In this document: positions 32,324 to 43,141 of the stretch, in pieces | Layout: every line of letters starts with the position of its first letter | Position numbering within the stretch: the first letter of the stretch is position 1 | Source of the DNA: Pegoplata infirma | Lineage: Eukaryota; Arthropoda; Insecta; Diptera; Anthomyiidae | Length of the DNA: 64,000 nt | Assembly: GCA_963921195.1 (NCBI GenBank) | Contig: OY992537.1 | Span: 178,887,021-178,951,020, forward strand | Direction: 5' to 3' | Translations under genes and position numbers: made by a program | The notes under the pieces: generated by a model | The model's database searches: none | Seen by the model: only the letters and a program-made list of their open reading frames with translations | What the model was told of the DNA's origin: nothing

Positions 32324-32600
32324 GTGTCTCGCACCTTTTACAGTTTGCGTCCGTAATAAGATTCATGTTCTTGGCATGTTTTCCGACAAGACAGTGTCCC
32401 GTTATTAAACCTGTCAACATACGACATTCTATTCTCGTAAGTGTAAGTAAGAATTTAGTTCTTCCTAAATCATAGCGTGACCATAAAATTCTGCTTATAC
32501 GACTTGTCCCAAGTTCCTTCCATCTTCGATTTGCTTTGGCGACAGTAAGGGTATTTCGTTTTAGCTTGAAATGCTGGAGTGGCGGTGACAGTTAGAGGTA
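32324..32600 (-). pseudogene. Non-LTR retrotransposon ORF2 remnant (part 1, upstream of the Cys/His end)
   Basis: The minus-strand frame is open over about 90 codons and contains NRRWKELG, LTGLITGHCLVGKHAKNM and NCKRCET. TGHxxxGxHxxxM...CxxC is typical of the region after the RNase H domain in Jockey/R1/I-like LINEs. It stops at the insertion junction at 32323. The next residues of the protein are found at 23807 downwards. Confidence 0.8.
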
Positions 32601-32604
32601 GGAG

Positions 32605-32910
32605 AAATATTATCTTTGTTATCCTTGTATGGAATAAGATAGGGCTTAAGTATATTTGGAAAAAATGTTAGGGAGGAAAAATTAATGGGGGTCAATCTCA
32701 CATTTTATCTCTGTTTAGGCGTGTAGGTGTAAAAATTCACAAAAAGCCCCACAATTGCCCCGGAGTCACCAAAAAAGAGGAAAAATGTGAGATTTTTTAC
32801 CCTTAAAAAAATGTGCGACTTTTATTTGGAAAAATAACTTTTTTGTGCGACTTTTTTTGTAAAAAACGACTTTTTGTGCGACTTTTTAAAAATTCTCAAC
32901 GGTAACACTG
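32605..32910. repeat. Repeat fragments abutting the 5S array; hAT-like end
   Basis: The part at 32640-32790 resembles intron 2 sequence at 21140-21300. At 32790-32910, GTGCGACTTTTT recurs and the segment ends GGTAACACTG, in complement CAGTGTTACC, a plausible hAT terminus. The 5S spacer starts at the very next base, so a transposon insertion probably marks the array's left edge. Confidence 0.5.
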
Positions 32911-33503
32911 GCCGTGGGGGACGAATATTTTTAATAAAGATTCTATCTCCTGAGCACTCAATGTTATGAAAAGTGCGGTGTAGTCAAGAAAATGATGCCA
33001 GATTTTAGTTTTTAAATCATCATTATTTGGGAATTTAAATTTTACAAAATAAAATTTTAAAAAATATTTTTCACTGAAAATTTACGATTTGTACGAGAAT
33101 TTTTTTTTTAATAATTTTTTTGAACAAACCGAATATTTTTATTGAAAATCGATAAAAAAATATTATAAACAAAACGTTTTTAGATGCACACACACAACCA
33201 CCATATTCTTTTTTCATTACTTGAGTATTTCATTTTATACCCTGTTCTCACGAGCATCTAAAAACGGTTTTAAACGACATTTGTTTTAATTAAAAAAAAG
33301 TGTTCACACGTAATTTCACTCGTTTTATTTTGGTTTTTATGTTTTTATTTTGACATTTGCATTATCAGCTGATAAACATGTACACATTTTAACAACAAAC
33401 GATATTAAAATATTGAAATTATATTCATCAATTATACATATAACTGTTTATAATGTTCAAGAATTGTTTAAAGATAAAAATAGCACGATTTTTTTTTTGT
33501 ATT

Positions 33504-35394
33504 CCCAGCAGAAATAAATCGAGATTTTGGCGACACAGCATCTGTTTATAGCATACCGTAGCGCATCCAAAGAGCGCTCTTAGGGATGCAGTAAAAGGAA
33601 GGGGAAAAATTTTTTATTTTTTTTTAAGATTTTTTATATAAAACTTATAATGTGTAATTATTTTTTGATAAAATTTCACACTTGCTTTCCTTTTTAATAT
33701 TTTTAACACTTTTTGAATAAAAAAACATGAGTTTTAGACAAAGACACATGATTTGACTGCATCATTATTGCGCATTAATCAGCGCTGCAAAGAGCGCTTC
33801 AATCATAGCATCTTTGACCGATGTTCCCAAAAAAAATCCCATAAAAAATGTGAAAATGAAAATTTCCGATATTTTTTTGATGTTCACTTCCGATTTTTTA
33901 TACCCTCCAACTACAGTATGGGGGTATACTCACTTTGTCATTCCGTGTGTAACGCATCGAAATATCGGTCTAGGACCCCATAAAGTATATATATTATTGA
34001 TCAGTGATCGATTCTAAGACATTCTAGCGATGTCCGTCTGTCTGTCCGTCCGTCCGTCTGTCCGTCTGTGGAAGACACGATACAGTCCAAAATAAAAGTG
34101 ATAGACTCCTGAAATTTGGCAAATATATGTCTTATGTTCATAGGCTGGTTAAGTTCGGAGATGGGCAAAATCGGACCAGGGGGGAAAAAGTTCCCCCTTG
34201 AAGAACTAAACCAACCTCTGAAAAATATCATATTTTTACATGATTTTTTGTGTTTTTGTTTAACAAATCCAACATTTTTATGCTACAAGAAGTTCAAGGT
34301 CCTGCATTTGGACCCACAGAATTAGAAAATATCGTTTTACGGTCCGACCCCTTTTTTGGGCGTGGAATAAATTTTTTTTTTTTTATATAATGATAAATTT
34401 GTATTTCTTTAGTGCAAAAAGCATAAGAATTATTTTTTTCTAACACTTATTCGAGAGGAATTGTGCCCCCCAATTACCACTACCGACCCCCCCCCCCCCC
34501 CCCAAAAAAAAAGAAGAAGACGCCCCTGCATTTTTTTTTTATTTATTTGCATGTTGGAGGGTATAAAAGATTCGGCACAGCCGAATTTAACACTCTTACT
34601 TGTTTTTTTTCATTTTGTTTCACATAAATAAAGTTTTGTAAAATAAAACGAATGAATTTTTTTGTTATATTTTTTTAAATTTTAGTTATTTGATTTCAAC
34701 TTTAAACAGACAAGGAAAAAATTCGAATTTTATTTAAAATTCATAAGGTATTTGAAATAAAATTTTTGTTTAAATAAAATTCTCAAAAACATTTGAATTT
34801 TATTATTTCCAAAAATAAAATTCTCAAAAAAAAAAGAATTTTATTTTTGGTTTGAATTTTATTTTTGAATTTTATTTTTGGTTTAATTTTATTTTACTGT
34901 TGGTTTGAATATTTATTTGTTCAAAATATATTTGTTATTATGGAAATAAAATTCTTTTTTTTTTTATTAATAAAATTCTTTAAAGAATTTTAAATAAAAT
35001 TTTTTTGAATTTTATTTCTTCTAAGAATTTATATATTTTCTCCACCCTATTGTAAATACTATTTCTACACCATTTCATACATGAATTTACAGCATCTTTA
35101 TTCTGCTTAAATTAGCTCTACAAAGATACATGAATTCACTGCATCTTTAATCTGCTTAAATCAGCGCTAAAAAGATACATGAATTTACAGCATCTTTATT
35201 CTGCTTAAATCAGCGCTCTAAAGACACGCGATTTCAGTGCATCTAAAGAGCGCTGTTTCTGTGTATCCAACTAGCGCTCTAAAGTGGGACATCGCCTTAG
35301 AGAATCATGCATGAATTCAGCGCAATTGGATGCGCTCCTTTACTCAAGTTCCCCTTCCAAAAGCTGCTGAACGTTCAGCAAAATTTCTGCTGGG
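33504..35394. mobile_element. Nested TIR element, CCCAGCAGAAAT ends
   Basis: CCCAGCAGAAATAAATCG at the left and, in complement, CCCAGCAGAAATTTTGCTG at the right. GAGCGCTCT and GCATCTAAAGAGCGC words occur near both ends in opposite orientations. Segments at 34680-35040 are runs of GAATTTTATTTTTGG. A TTCGGC-family copy is inserted at 33899. Confidence 0.75.
33899..34602 (+). repeat. Best copy of the TATACCCTCC...TTCGGC-hairpin...CTTACTTG family
   Basis: It starts TATACCCTCCAACTACAGTA and contains CGATGTCCGTCTGTCTGTCC and GATACAGTCCAAAATAAAAG. It ends GGAGGGTATAAAAGATTCGG, a TTCGGCACAGCCGAA hairpin and TTTAACACTCTTACTTG before a T run. No target duplication is visible, which together with the terminal hairpin would suit a Helitron/Helentron-like element, but the family name is uncertain. 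Confidence 0.65.
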
Positions 35395-36159
35395 TTATTT
35401 AAATTTTAGTAATAAACAATGTTGCCAATATTAATAAAATGCTTTAAAAACGCTGAACATTCAAAAATACTCAATTCAACCCCTGGAATTCCGCTCGTTT
35501 TAAATCGTTTTAATTTTAAAACGAGCTAAAAACATTTTTATTTTGACATATTACAACAAAAAAAATTTTTGGTAAAACAAGTCATAAAAATGGTTTTTAA
35601 GCATAAAACGAAAAATGTTGCTAAAAATGGTTTTTAAGTGTAAGTGAGAACAGGGTATTAGTCTGTCACTATGTTTAGCTTTTATATACAGAACAACGCA
35701 CAAAATGTTTTGTAGTTTAATTCTGTTTTTTTTTTTTGCTTTTGCATCTTTTTGTTATTTTTTTGGACAAAACAAAAATTTTATTAGAAATCTATTAAAA
35801 TTTTATACATTTTATTGCAAATCGATAAAAATTTTACAAAATTTAATTTTAAAAAATATTTTTCAATGAAAATTTACGTTTTGCATGCAAAAAAATTGTT
35901 TTTGTTTCTTTTTGCAATTTTTTTTGGACAAACCGAATATTTTTATTGAAAATCGATTAAAATTTACACAATTCAATTTAAAAAAATAAAAATCTATTAA
36001 ACTTTCCGTTTTGCATGTAAACAAAAATTTTGCCATTTTTTGATTGATATTTGTAGGCAAACTAAACCATTCTAATCAAAATCGTTAAAATTTTTTGTTA
36101 ATTTTAATTAAAAAAAAAAAAATCAACAAAATTTAAAAAAAAATCCAAAAAGTTGGTGG

Positions 36160-36220
36160 GAGCCAACAACACGCGGTGTTCCCAAGCGGTCCCCCATCTA
36201 AGTACTAACCGCGCCCGACG
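36160..36220 (-). pseudogene. 5S rRNA gene, 3' half, broken by a transposon
   Basis: The complement matches the last half of 5S rRNA up to CGACG (36216-36220). There the Transib-type element begins, so the internal promoter is separated from this half. The 5' half resumes at 42106. Confidence 0.95.
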
Positions 36221-38008
36221 CACTATGCTTCGACCCATGGACAAAAATCAAAAAAAAAAAATTGTCTCAAATTGTGTTTAAATACAGTTTTTTTGTAAGA
36301 TAATAAGGTATCTCAAATAAATATTAACAAAAATATTTTTTCTGATTGCTTTTGCCACCACGAGAGGGCGCTAAACTCAGAGAATTTTATGCAAAAATGG
36401 CTTAACAGGAAAATGTGTTTTAGTTGTTTCACAAAAATAATTCTCAAAAATCCATTTTTTAATAAAATGTTTCGAAATTTTGTTTTCAAGTACTTTGATA
36501 TATTTGTAATTAAATTAAAATATAGAATTTTGCATATATTTACAAAAAAAATATTTTTTATTGCGCAGAAAAGCAATATTTTTCTGTTAAAAATCCAAAA
36601 ATTACAAAAGTTTGATGGAGTTTAAAAAAAAATTATATAAAATTATATATTTTTTTCGTCGATTTTTTCTTAGTTTATACTCTTGTCTAAAAGCGTATTC
36701 AAAAATTAGGGCCCACTTTTGACCACAAATTAAAAAAAATCGATTTTTTTAAATGCTTAAATTCATGATTTTTACTCAAAATTCAGTCATTTAACAGTAT
36801 TTAATATCATTGTGCAACACGATTTTATGTTTTAAATGGGTAAAAAAGCAAAATGAAAGTATATTATTAGTAGACCAAAACCCTTGAAGAATTTCGAAAA
36901 TTTAGCTCGAGTATTTTTTATGGCCCACTGAAGTTTTTAATTTTTTTTTTTCAAAGGCGCTCAGAAGAAGTCATTCAGAATAAGTAAAAAAAAATATTAA
37001 ATTTAATTGTGTGGTAAATGAGGTTAATTGATGTCTTCGGTAAAATTGGATGACGGTTCTTTTCTAAGAATATATTAACCCTCTATCTCCCATTTTTGGG
37101 GTCATTTTAGTCCCCCCCCGTAGAATAACACTTACACTTTCGATTAAAGGGTTAACAAGTTATTCAAAAATTTTCTGCATAGAATTTTATTAGTTGTAAA
37201 TGACCAAAAGTTCATGAGATAAAAGCAAAATGCTTAAAAAGTAAATTTTTTTTTTTAATTGTTAAATTGTATTTCACCAAAATCGTGTGAAATAATTTAA
37301 AATAATGTAACAAATGTACTTCTAAGCTTACTGTTAATAGATGTATTCAGTAAAATTCGATGTTTCTTTTTTCTTAGAACATATTAACCCTCTATCTCCT
37401 ATTGTCAGGAGTCATTTCAGTCCATTTTTTAAATATTCTTATGAAAACCACTTAAACGTGTTTAAAGTGTTAAAATGTTCTACAAACATTTAGTAGATCT
37501 TTCTAATCATTCCAATCTCCTTATTTTCAAGACTTCAAAACAATTCATGGGTTTTGGTTTACAAATGGCATACTTTCATTTTTTGTTTTGTTCAATATAA
37601 CCCAGCAAAATTTTCGGTTGCAAAGAACCGATTGTGGAACAACTTATACTTCCCTAGAACCTGTTCTAATTCTTGTGCAACACCGATTGTTTTTACAAAG
37701 GGATTGTCCCAAAAGCAACAGGTGTTTATAAGCAAAATTGGAACACATTTTTGTTCTTCGGAACCGGTTCTAGAAGTAAAATATAGAACAGAAATGAGAA
37801 TTAAAGAAATATTTTGAATTGCAATAATTTATTAAAAAAAGATAAAGATAATCCTATATGACATCGTATATTAATTTTTTTTTAACACACATACATCCTT
37901 TTTCGCCTCCGAAATTGCATTTTGGGCCTTGCAATAAAGATACATCAGAACATGAATTTTCTGCAAACAAAAATGAAAAACATTATTTTATTAGTATTTG
38001 TCCCGACC

Positions 38009-40677
38009 CACAGTGCTTCGTTCCCATATAACGAAGGGACAAAAATAGAAGGAGTTGTCACATATTTTTGAAATTTGGTACACGTGCATAAATCGTTTTA
38101 GTTAAGAAAAATATGAATTTTTGGAAAAATCGGTGCAAGGACACGCCTACCGCCCATGTGTCCGGAAATTGAAAAAAATAATTTCAGCTTCAATAATGCC
38201 CACAAAATTACAAAAAGTGGTCATACTGATACACATTCAACTAGCAACTTGTATATAAATTTTTATTTAAATCGGAGCAAGGACTCAAGGTCCTGCCATA
38301 TATCCTTTTTCTTTAAAACGCTATAACACCTACGAAAATTGTCCGATCGTAAAAAACCTTTGTAAGCAAATTAATATTCCTTAGATATATATTATTACCA
38401 AATTTGGGCAAAATCGGATGAGTAGTGTGGAAAATATAAAAACATCCTTTTTTAAAAAATAAGTTATTTTTATTTTTTATGTCGTCTAGAATAAGTCAAA
38501 GAAATGTATTAAATCATCTTCTGAGCTACACAATGTTTATACGTGTCTTAAGTAAAATTTGATGGCGGTTATTTTTTAAAATACATTAACCCCCTATCTT
38601 CCATTTAGGGGTCATTTGTGTCCTTTTTTTACATATCCTGGTAGAAAAACACTAAAATGTGCGTTTAAATAGTTAATATGTTCTACAAAAATGTTAAGCA
38701 TAAAATTTTACTAGGGGTTGTCAAATGCCAAAAGATCGTGCGATATAATCAAAATGCTTTAAATAGTAAAATTGTTAAGTATCACATATTGTTAAATAGC
38801 GTTTACCAAAGTAGTAGATTGAAATAAGTCGAAAAATGTACTAAAAAAACTACTGAGATAAAAAATATTTATACTTGTCTACAGTGAAATTTAATGGCGG
38901 TTCTTTTCTTAGAACATATTAACCCTCTATCTTCCATTTTAGAGGGTCATTTTAGTCCCTATTTCAAATATTCTTATAAAATTCAATAAAACGAGCGTTT
39001 AAAGGTTAAATCGTAATACTAAATTCCTTTTTTTTAATGTTTCTTATAATTTATAATTTAAGAGTTATTTAACATAACTTAAAGCTTCAGTGGAATACAC
39101 TGCGCAATAAATTAAAAAAAAAAAATTAAAAAATCTACTAAATGTTTGTAGAACATTTTAACACTACAAACACACGTTTAAGTGGTTTTCTATAAGAATA
39201 TTTTAAAAATGGACTGAAATGACCCCTGACAATGGGAGATAGAGGGTTAATATGTTCCAAGAAAAAAGAAATATCGAATTTTACTGAAGACATCTATTAA
39301 CAGTAAGCTTAGAAGTACATAAGTTACATTATTTTAAATTATTTCACACGATTTTGGTGAAACACAATTTAACAATTTAAAATAAAAAGTTTTACGTTTT
39401 TAAGCATTTTGCTTTTATCTCATGAACTTTTGGTCTTTTACAACTAATAATGAAATTCTATGCAGAAAATTTTTGTATAACATGTTAACCCTTACAACGA
39501 AAGTGTAAGTGTTATTCTACGAGGATATTTGGAAAAGTGACTTAAATGACCCCAAAAATGGGAGATAGAGGGTTAATATATCCTTAGAAAAGAACCGTCA
39601 TCCAATTTTGCCAAAGACATCTACACACAGAAAACAAATTTGCTAATTTCCAACTGAAATTCAGTTGTTGCACCAAAAAATCGGTTGATGCATTTGTATT
39701 AAGGTTAAAGCAACTAAATATCGGTAGTTACAACTAAATTTTGTTAATACAACTGTCTTTTAATTGAAACTACTAAAAAATTCGTCTGCCACAGCGAAAT
39801 TTAGTAGCAGCAACCGAATTTTGAGTTGCTACAACTGAAAAATTCAGTTGGAAATTTATTTTTCTCTGTGTATTAACCTCATTTAGCACAAAATTAAATT
39901 TAATATTTTTTTACTTATTCTGAATGACTTCTTCTGAACGACTTTGAAAAAAAAAAATAAAAAACTTCAGTGGGCCATGAAAAAAACTCGAGCAAAATTT
40001 TCGAAATTCTTTAAGGGTTTTGGTCTACTAATAATATACTTTCATTTTGCTTTTTTACCCATTTAAAACATAAAATCGCGTTGCACAATGATATTAAATA
40101 CTGTTAAATGCCTGAATTTTGAGTAATAATCATGAATTTAAGCATTTAAAAAATCGCATTTTTTTAAATTTGTGGTCAAAAGTGGGCCCTAATTTTTGAA
40201 TACGCTGTTAGACAAGAGTATAAACTAAGAAAAAATCGACAAAAAAAATATATAATTTTATATAATTTTTTTTAAAACTCCATCAAACTTTAGTAATTTT
40301 TGGATTTTTAACAGAAAAATTTTCTTTTCTACGCAATAAAAAATATTTTTTTTTGTAAATATATGCAAAATCCTCTATTTTAATTTAATTACAAATATAT
40401 CAAAGTACTTAAAAACAAAATTTCGAAACATTTTATTAAAAAATGTATTTTTGAGAATTATTTTTGTGAAACAACTAAAACACATTTTCCTGTTAAGTCA
40501 TTTTTGCATATAATTCTCTGAGTTTAGCGCCCTCTCGTGGTGGCAAAAGCAATCAGAAAAAATATTTTTGTTAATATTTATTTGAGATACCTTATTATCT
40601 TTCAAAAAATCTGTATTTAACCACAATTTGAGACAAAATTTTTTTTTTGATTTTTGTCCATGGGTCGAAGCATAGTG
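38009..40677 (-). mobile_element. Inner, inverted Transib-type copy, 5-bp TSD CGACC
   Basis: It starts CACAGTG (23-bp-spacer end) and ends CATAGTG (13-bp-spacer end, complement CACTATG), so it lies opposite to the outer copy. CGACC flanks it at 38004-38008 and 40678-40682. Its body aligns, inverted, with 36221-37500 and 41020-42105 of the outer copy. That makes large inverted arms, interrupted by one MITE. Confidence 0.87.
39624..39870. mobile_element. 247-bp MITE, CACACAGAAAA ends, TA target duplication
   Basis: TA flanks it at 39622-39623 and 39871-39872. The aligned stretch of the outer Transib-type copy (about 37022-37036, complement) is uninterrupted. CAACTGAA and TTCAGTTG words occur throughout. 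It is the same family as the 23810 terminus. Confidence 0.9.
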
Positions 40678-42105
40678 CGACCCAGACAATCAAAATTTAA
40701 TTTACTTACCTTCGTATCAACAATTTTCGCGATTATATCCTGATATTTTCATAGAATTTCGTGTTTTTTCTTGGTGAACACAAAAAAAAAATTATATTTA
40801 TTTTTTAATTTTTTTGACACATAATTTTTTTTTAATTCCTGAGAACCAAAATGTTATGAAATTTAGATTGCATAGAACAAGCTTCACAATAATATTCACT
40901 TAACTTGTTCTGAATAATTAAAGTGTAATAGTGTTTGATTACCGAAGAACCTGTTCTAGAACAAGTGTTATCGGAATCGGTTCTGAAAAATTTTCCTGGG
41001 AAGATACACTCCGTGAAAATGACCCCAAATTTGTTGCACAGTGTATTCTACTGAAAAATTATAAATTATAAGAAACATTAAAAAAGGAATTTAGTATTAC
41101 GCTTTAACCTTTAAACGCTCGTTTTATTGAATTTTATAAGAATATTTGAAATAAGGACTAAAATGACCCATTAAAATGGAAGATAGAGGTATAATATGTT
41201 CTAACAAAAGAACCACCATTAAATTTCACTGTAGAGAAGTATAAATATTTTTTATCTCAGTAGTTTTTTAGTACATTTTTCGACTTATTTCCATCTAATT
41301 TGGTAAACGCTATTTAGCAATATGTGATATTTAACAATTTTACTTTTTTAAGCATTTTGATTATATCGCACGATCTTTTGGCATTTGACAACCCCTAGTA
41401 AAATTTGATGCTTAACATTTTTATAGAACATATTAACTATTTAAACGCACGTTTTAGTGTTGTTCTACGAGGATATGTAAAAAAAAGGACAAAATGACCC
41501 CTAAAAATGGAAGATAGTGGGTTAATGTACTTTAAAAAAAGAACCGCAATCAAATTTTAATTAAGACATGTGTAAACATTATGTAGCTCAGAAGTTGATT
41601 TAATACATTTCTTTGACTTATTCTAGACGACATAAAAAATAATAAAATAACTTATTTTTTAAAAAAGGATGTTTTTATATTTTCCACACTACTAATCCGA
41701 TTTTGCCCAAATTTGGTATTAATATATATCTAAGGAATATTAATTTGCTTACAAAGTTTTTTTACGATCGGACAATTTTCGTAGGTGTTTTAGCGTTTTG
41801 AAGAAAAAGGATATATGGCAGGACCTTGAGTCCTTGCTCCGATTTAAATAAAAATTTATACACAAGTTGCTAGTTGAATGTGTATCAGCTGGTCCACTTT
41901 TTGTAATTTTGTGGGCATTATTGAAGCTAAAATTATTTTTTTAAATTTCAGGACACATGGGCGGTAGGCGTGTCCTTGCACCGATTTTTCCAGAAATTCA
42001 TATTTTTCTTAACTAAGACGTTTTATGCACGTGTACCAAATTTCAAAAATATGTGACAACTCCTTCTATTTTTGTCCCTTCGTTATATGGGAACGAAGCA
42101 CTGTG

Positions 42106-42169
42106 CGACGCTGCTTAATTTCGGTGATCGGACGAGAACCGATGTATTCAGCGTGGTATGGTCGTTGGC
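42106..42169 (-). pseudogene. 5S rRNA gene, 5' half, broken by a transposon
   Basis: The complement gives the 5' part of 5S rRNA from GCCAACGACC to CGTCG, starting with the duplicated CGACG. Because the pol III internal control region extends past the break, this copy should not yield normal 5S RNA. Confidence 0.95.
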
Positions 42170-43021
42170 GAAGGAACATAGTTTAAGTAACAACACATTT
42201 GTTCATTTCTTTTTTGTTTGCCGTGGGGGGACGAATATTTTTAATAAAGATTCTATCTCCTGAGCACTCAATGTTATGAAAAGTGCGGTGTAGTCAAGAA
42301 AATGATGCCAGATTTTAGTTTTTAAATCATCATTATTTGGGAATTTAAATTTTACAAAATAAAATTTTAAAAAATATTTTTCACTGAAAATTTACGATTT
42401 GCAAGAGAATTTTTTTTTAAATAATTTTTTTAATAAAATAAAAAAAAAAATATTATAAACAAAACGTTTTTAGATGCACACACACAACCACCATATTCTG
42501 TTTTCATTACTTGAGTATTTCATTTTAGTCTGTCACTATGTTTAGCTTTTATATACAGAACAACGCACAAAATGTTTTGTAGTTTAATTCTGTTTTTTTG
42601 CTTTTGCATCTTTTTGTTATTTTTTTGGACAAAACAGAAATTTTATTAGAAATCTATTCAAATTTTACACATTTTATTGGAAATCGATAAAAATTTTACA
42701 AAATTTAATTTTAAAAAATATTTTTCAATGAAAATTTACGTTTTGCATGCAAAAAAATTGTTTTTGTTTCTTTTTGCAATTTTTTTTGGACAAACCGAAT
42801 ATTTTTATTGAAAATCGATTAAAATTTACACAATTCAATTTAAAAAAATAAAAATCTATTAAACTTTCCGTTTTGCATGTAAACAAAAATTTTGCCATTT
42901 TTTGATTGATATTTGTAGGCAAACTAAACCATTCTAATCAAAATCGTTAAAATTTTTTGTTAATTTTAATTAAAAAAAAAAAAATCAACAAAATTTAAAA
43001 AAAAATCCAAAAAGTTGGTGG

Positions 43022-43141
43022 GAGCCAACAACACGCGGTGTTCCCAAGCGGTCCCCCATCTAAGTACTAACCGCGCCCGACGCTGCTTAATTTCGGTGAT
43101 CGGACGAGAACCGATGTATTCAGCGTGGTATGGTCGTTGGC
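43022..43141 (-). rRNA. 5SrRNA: 5S ribosomal RNA
   Basis: First intact copy. The 118-base core begins GCCAACGACCATACCACGCT and ends GTGTTGTTGGC; two more bases (TC) give the usual 120 nt. It carries the pol III internal promoter. A TTTTT terminator lies about 10 bases past the 3' end. The next spacer upstream in transcription order is plain; the downstream spacer carries no insertion. Confidence 0.97.

Larger units (their letters stand above)
33238..35657. mobile_element. 2.4-kb TIR element in 5S spacer, TTA target duplication
   Basis: It begins TACCCTGTTCTCAC and ends GTGAGAACAGGGTA. TTA precedes it (33235-33237) and follows it (35658-35660), while intact spacers read TTTTAGTCTG once. AAAACG/CGTTTT words lie inside both ends. 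It is filled by a second element (33504-35394). Confidence 0.88.
32911..36161 (-). repeat. Leftmost 5S spacer, interrupted
   Basis: 32911-33237 and 35658-36161 together match the non-transcribed spacer of the downstream 5S units, with more mismatches than the units match one another. A 2.4-kb TIR element splits it. The 5S gene that should precede it on the left is missing. Confidence 0.85.
37601..41000. mobile_element. TIR element nested in the outer Transib-type copy (CCCAGCAAAATTTTC)
   Basis: The left end is CCCAGCAAAATTTTCGG, the complement of the right end CCCAGGAAAATTTTTC. Inside both, GAACCGATT and AGAACCTGTTCTA words recur. About 720 bp is its own sequence; the rest is the inner Transib-type copy inserted at 38004. 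Confidence 0.75.
36221..42105 (+). mobile_element. Outer Transib-type element with 13/23 RSS-like ends, 5-bp TSD CGACG
   Basis: It is inserted in a 5S gene with CGACG at 36216-36220 and 42106-42110. The left end is CACTATG, 13 bp (CTTCGACCCATGG), ACAAAAATC. The right end, in complement, is CACAGTG, 23 bp, ACAAAAATA. CAC-starting heptamers and GC-rich 5-bp duplications are the hallmark of Transib transposons, relatives of RAG1. About 2.5 kb belongs to the element itself; the rest is nested insertions. No transposase frame remains. Confidence 0.85.

Noticed and set aside
36221..40677. Large palindrome as an assembly artefact
   Set aside because: The arms differ by substitutions, by a MITE and by an indel, and both copies have their own target duplications, so a simple assembly fold-back is unlikely.
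36162..42169. Intron within a 5S rRNA gene
   Set aside because: The flanking 5-bp CGACG duplication and transposon termini explain the interruption; neighbouring 5S genes are uninterrupted.
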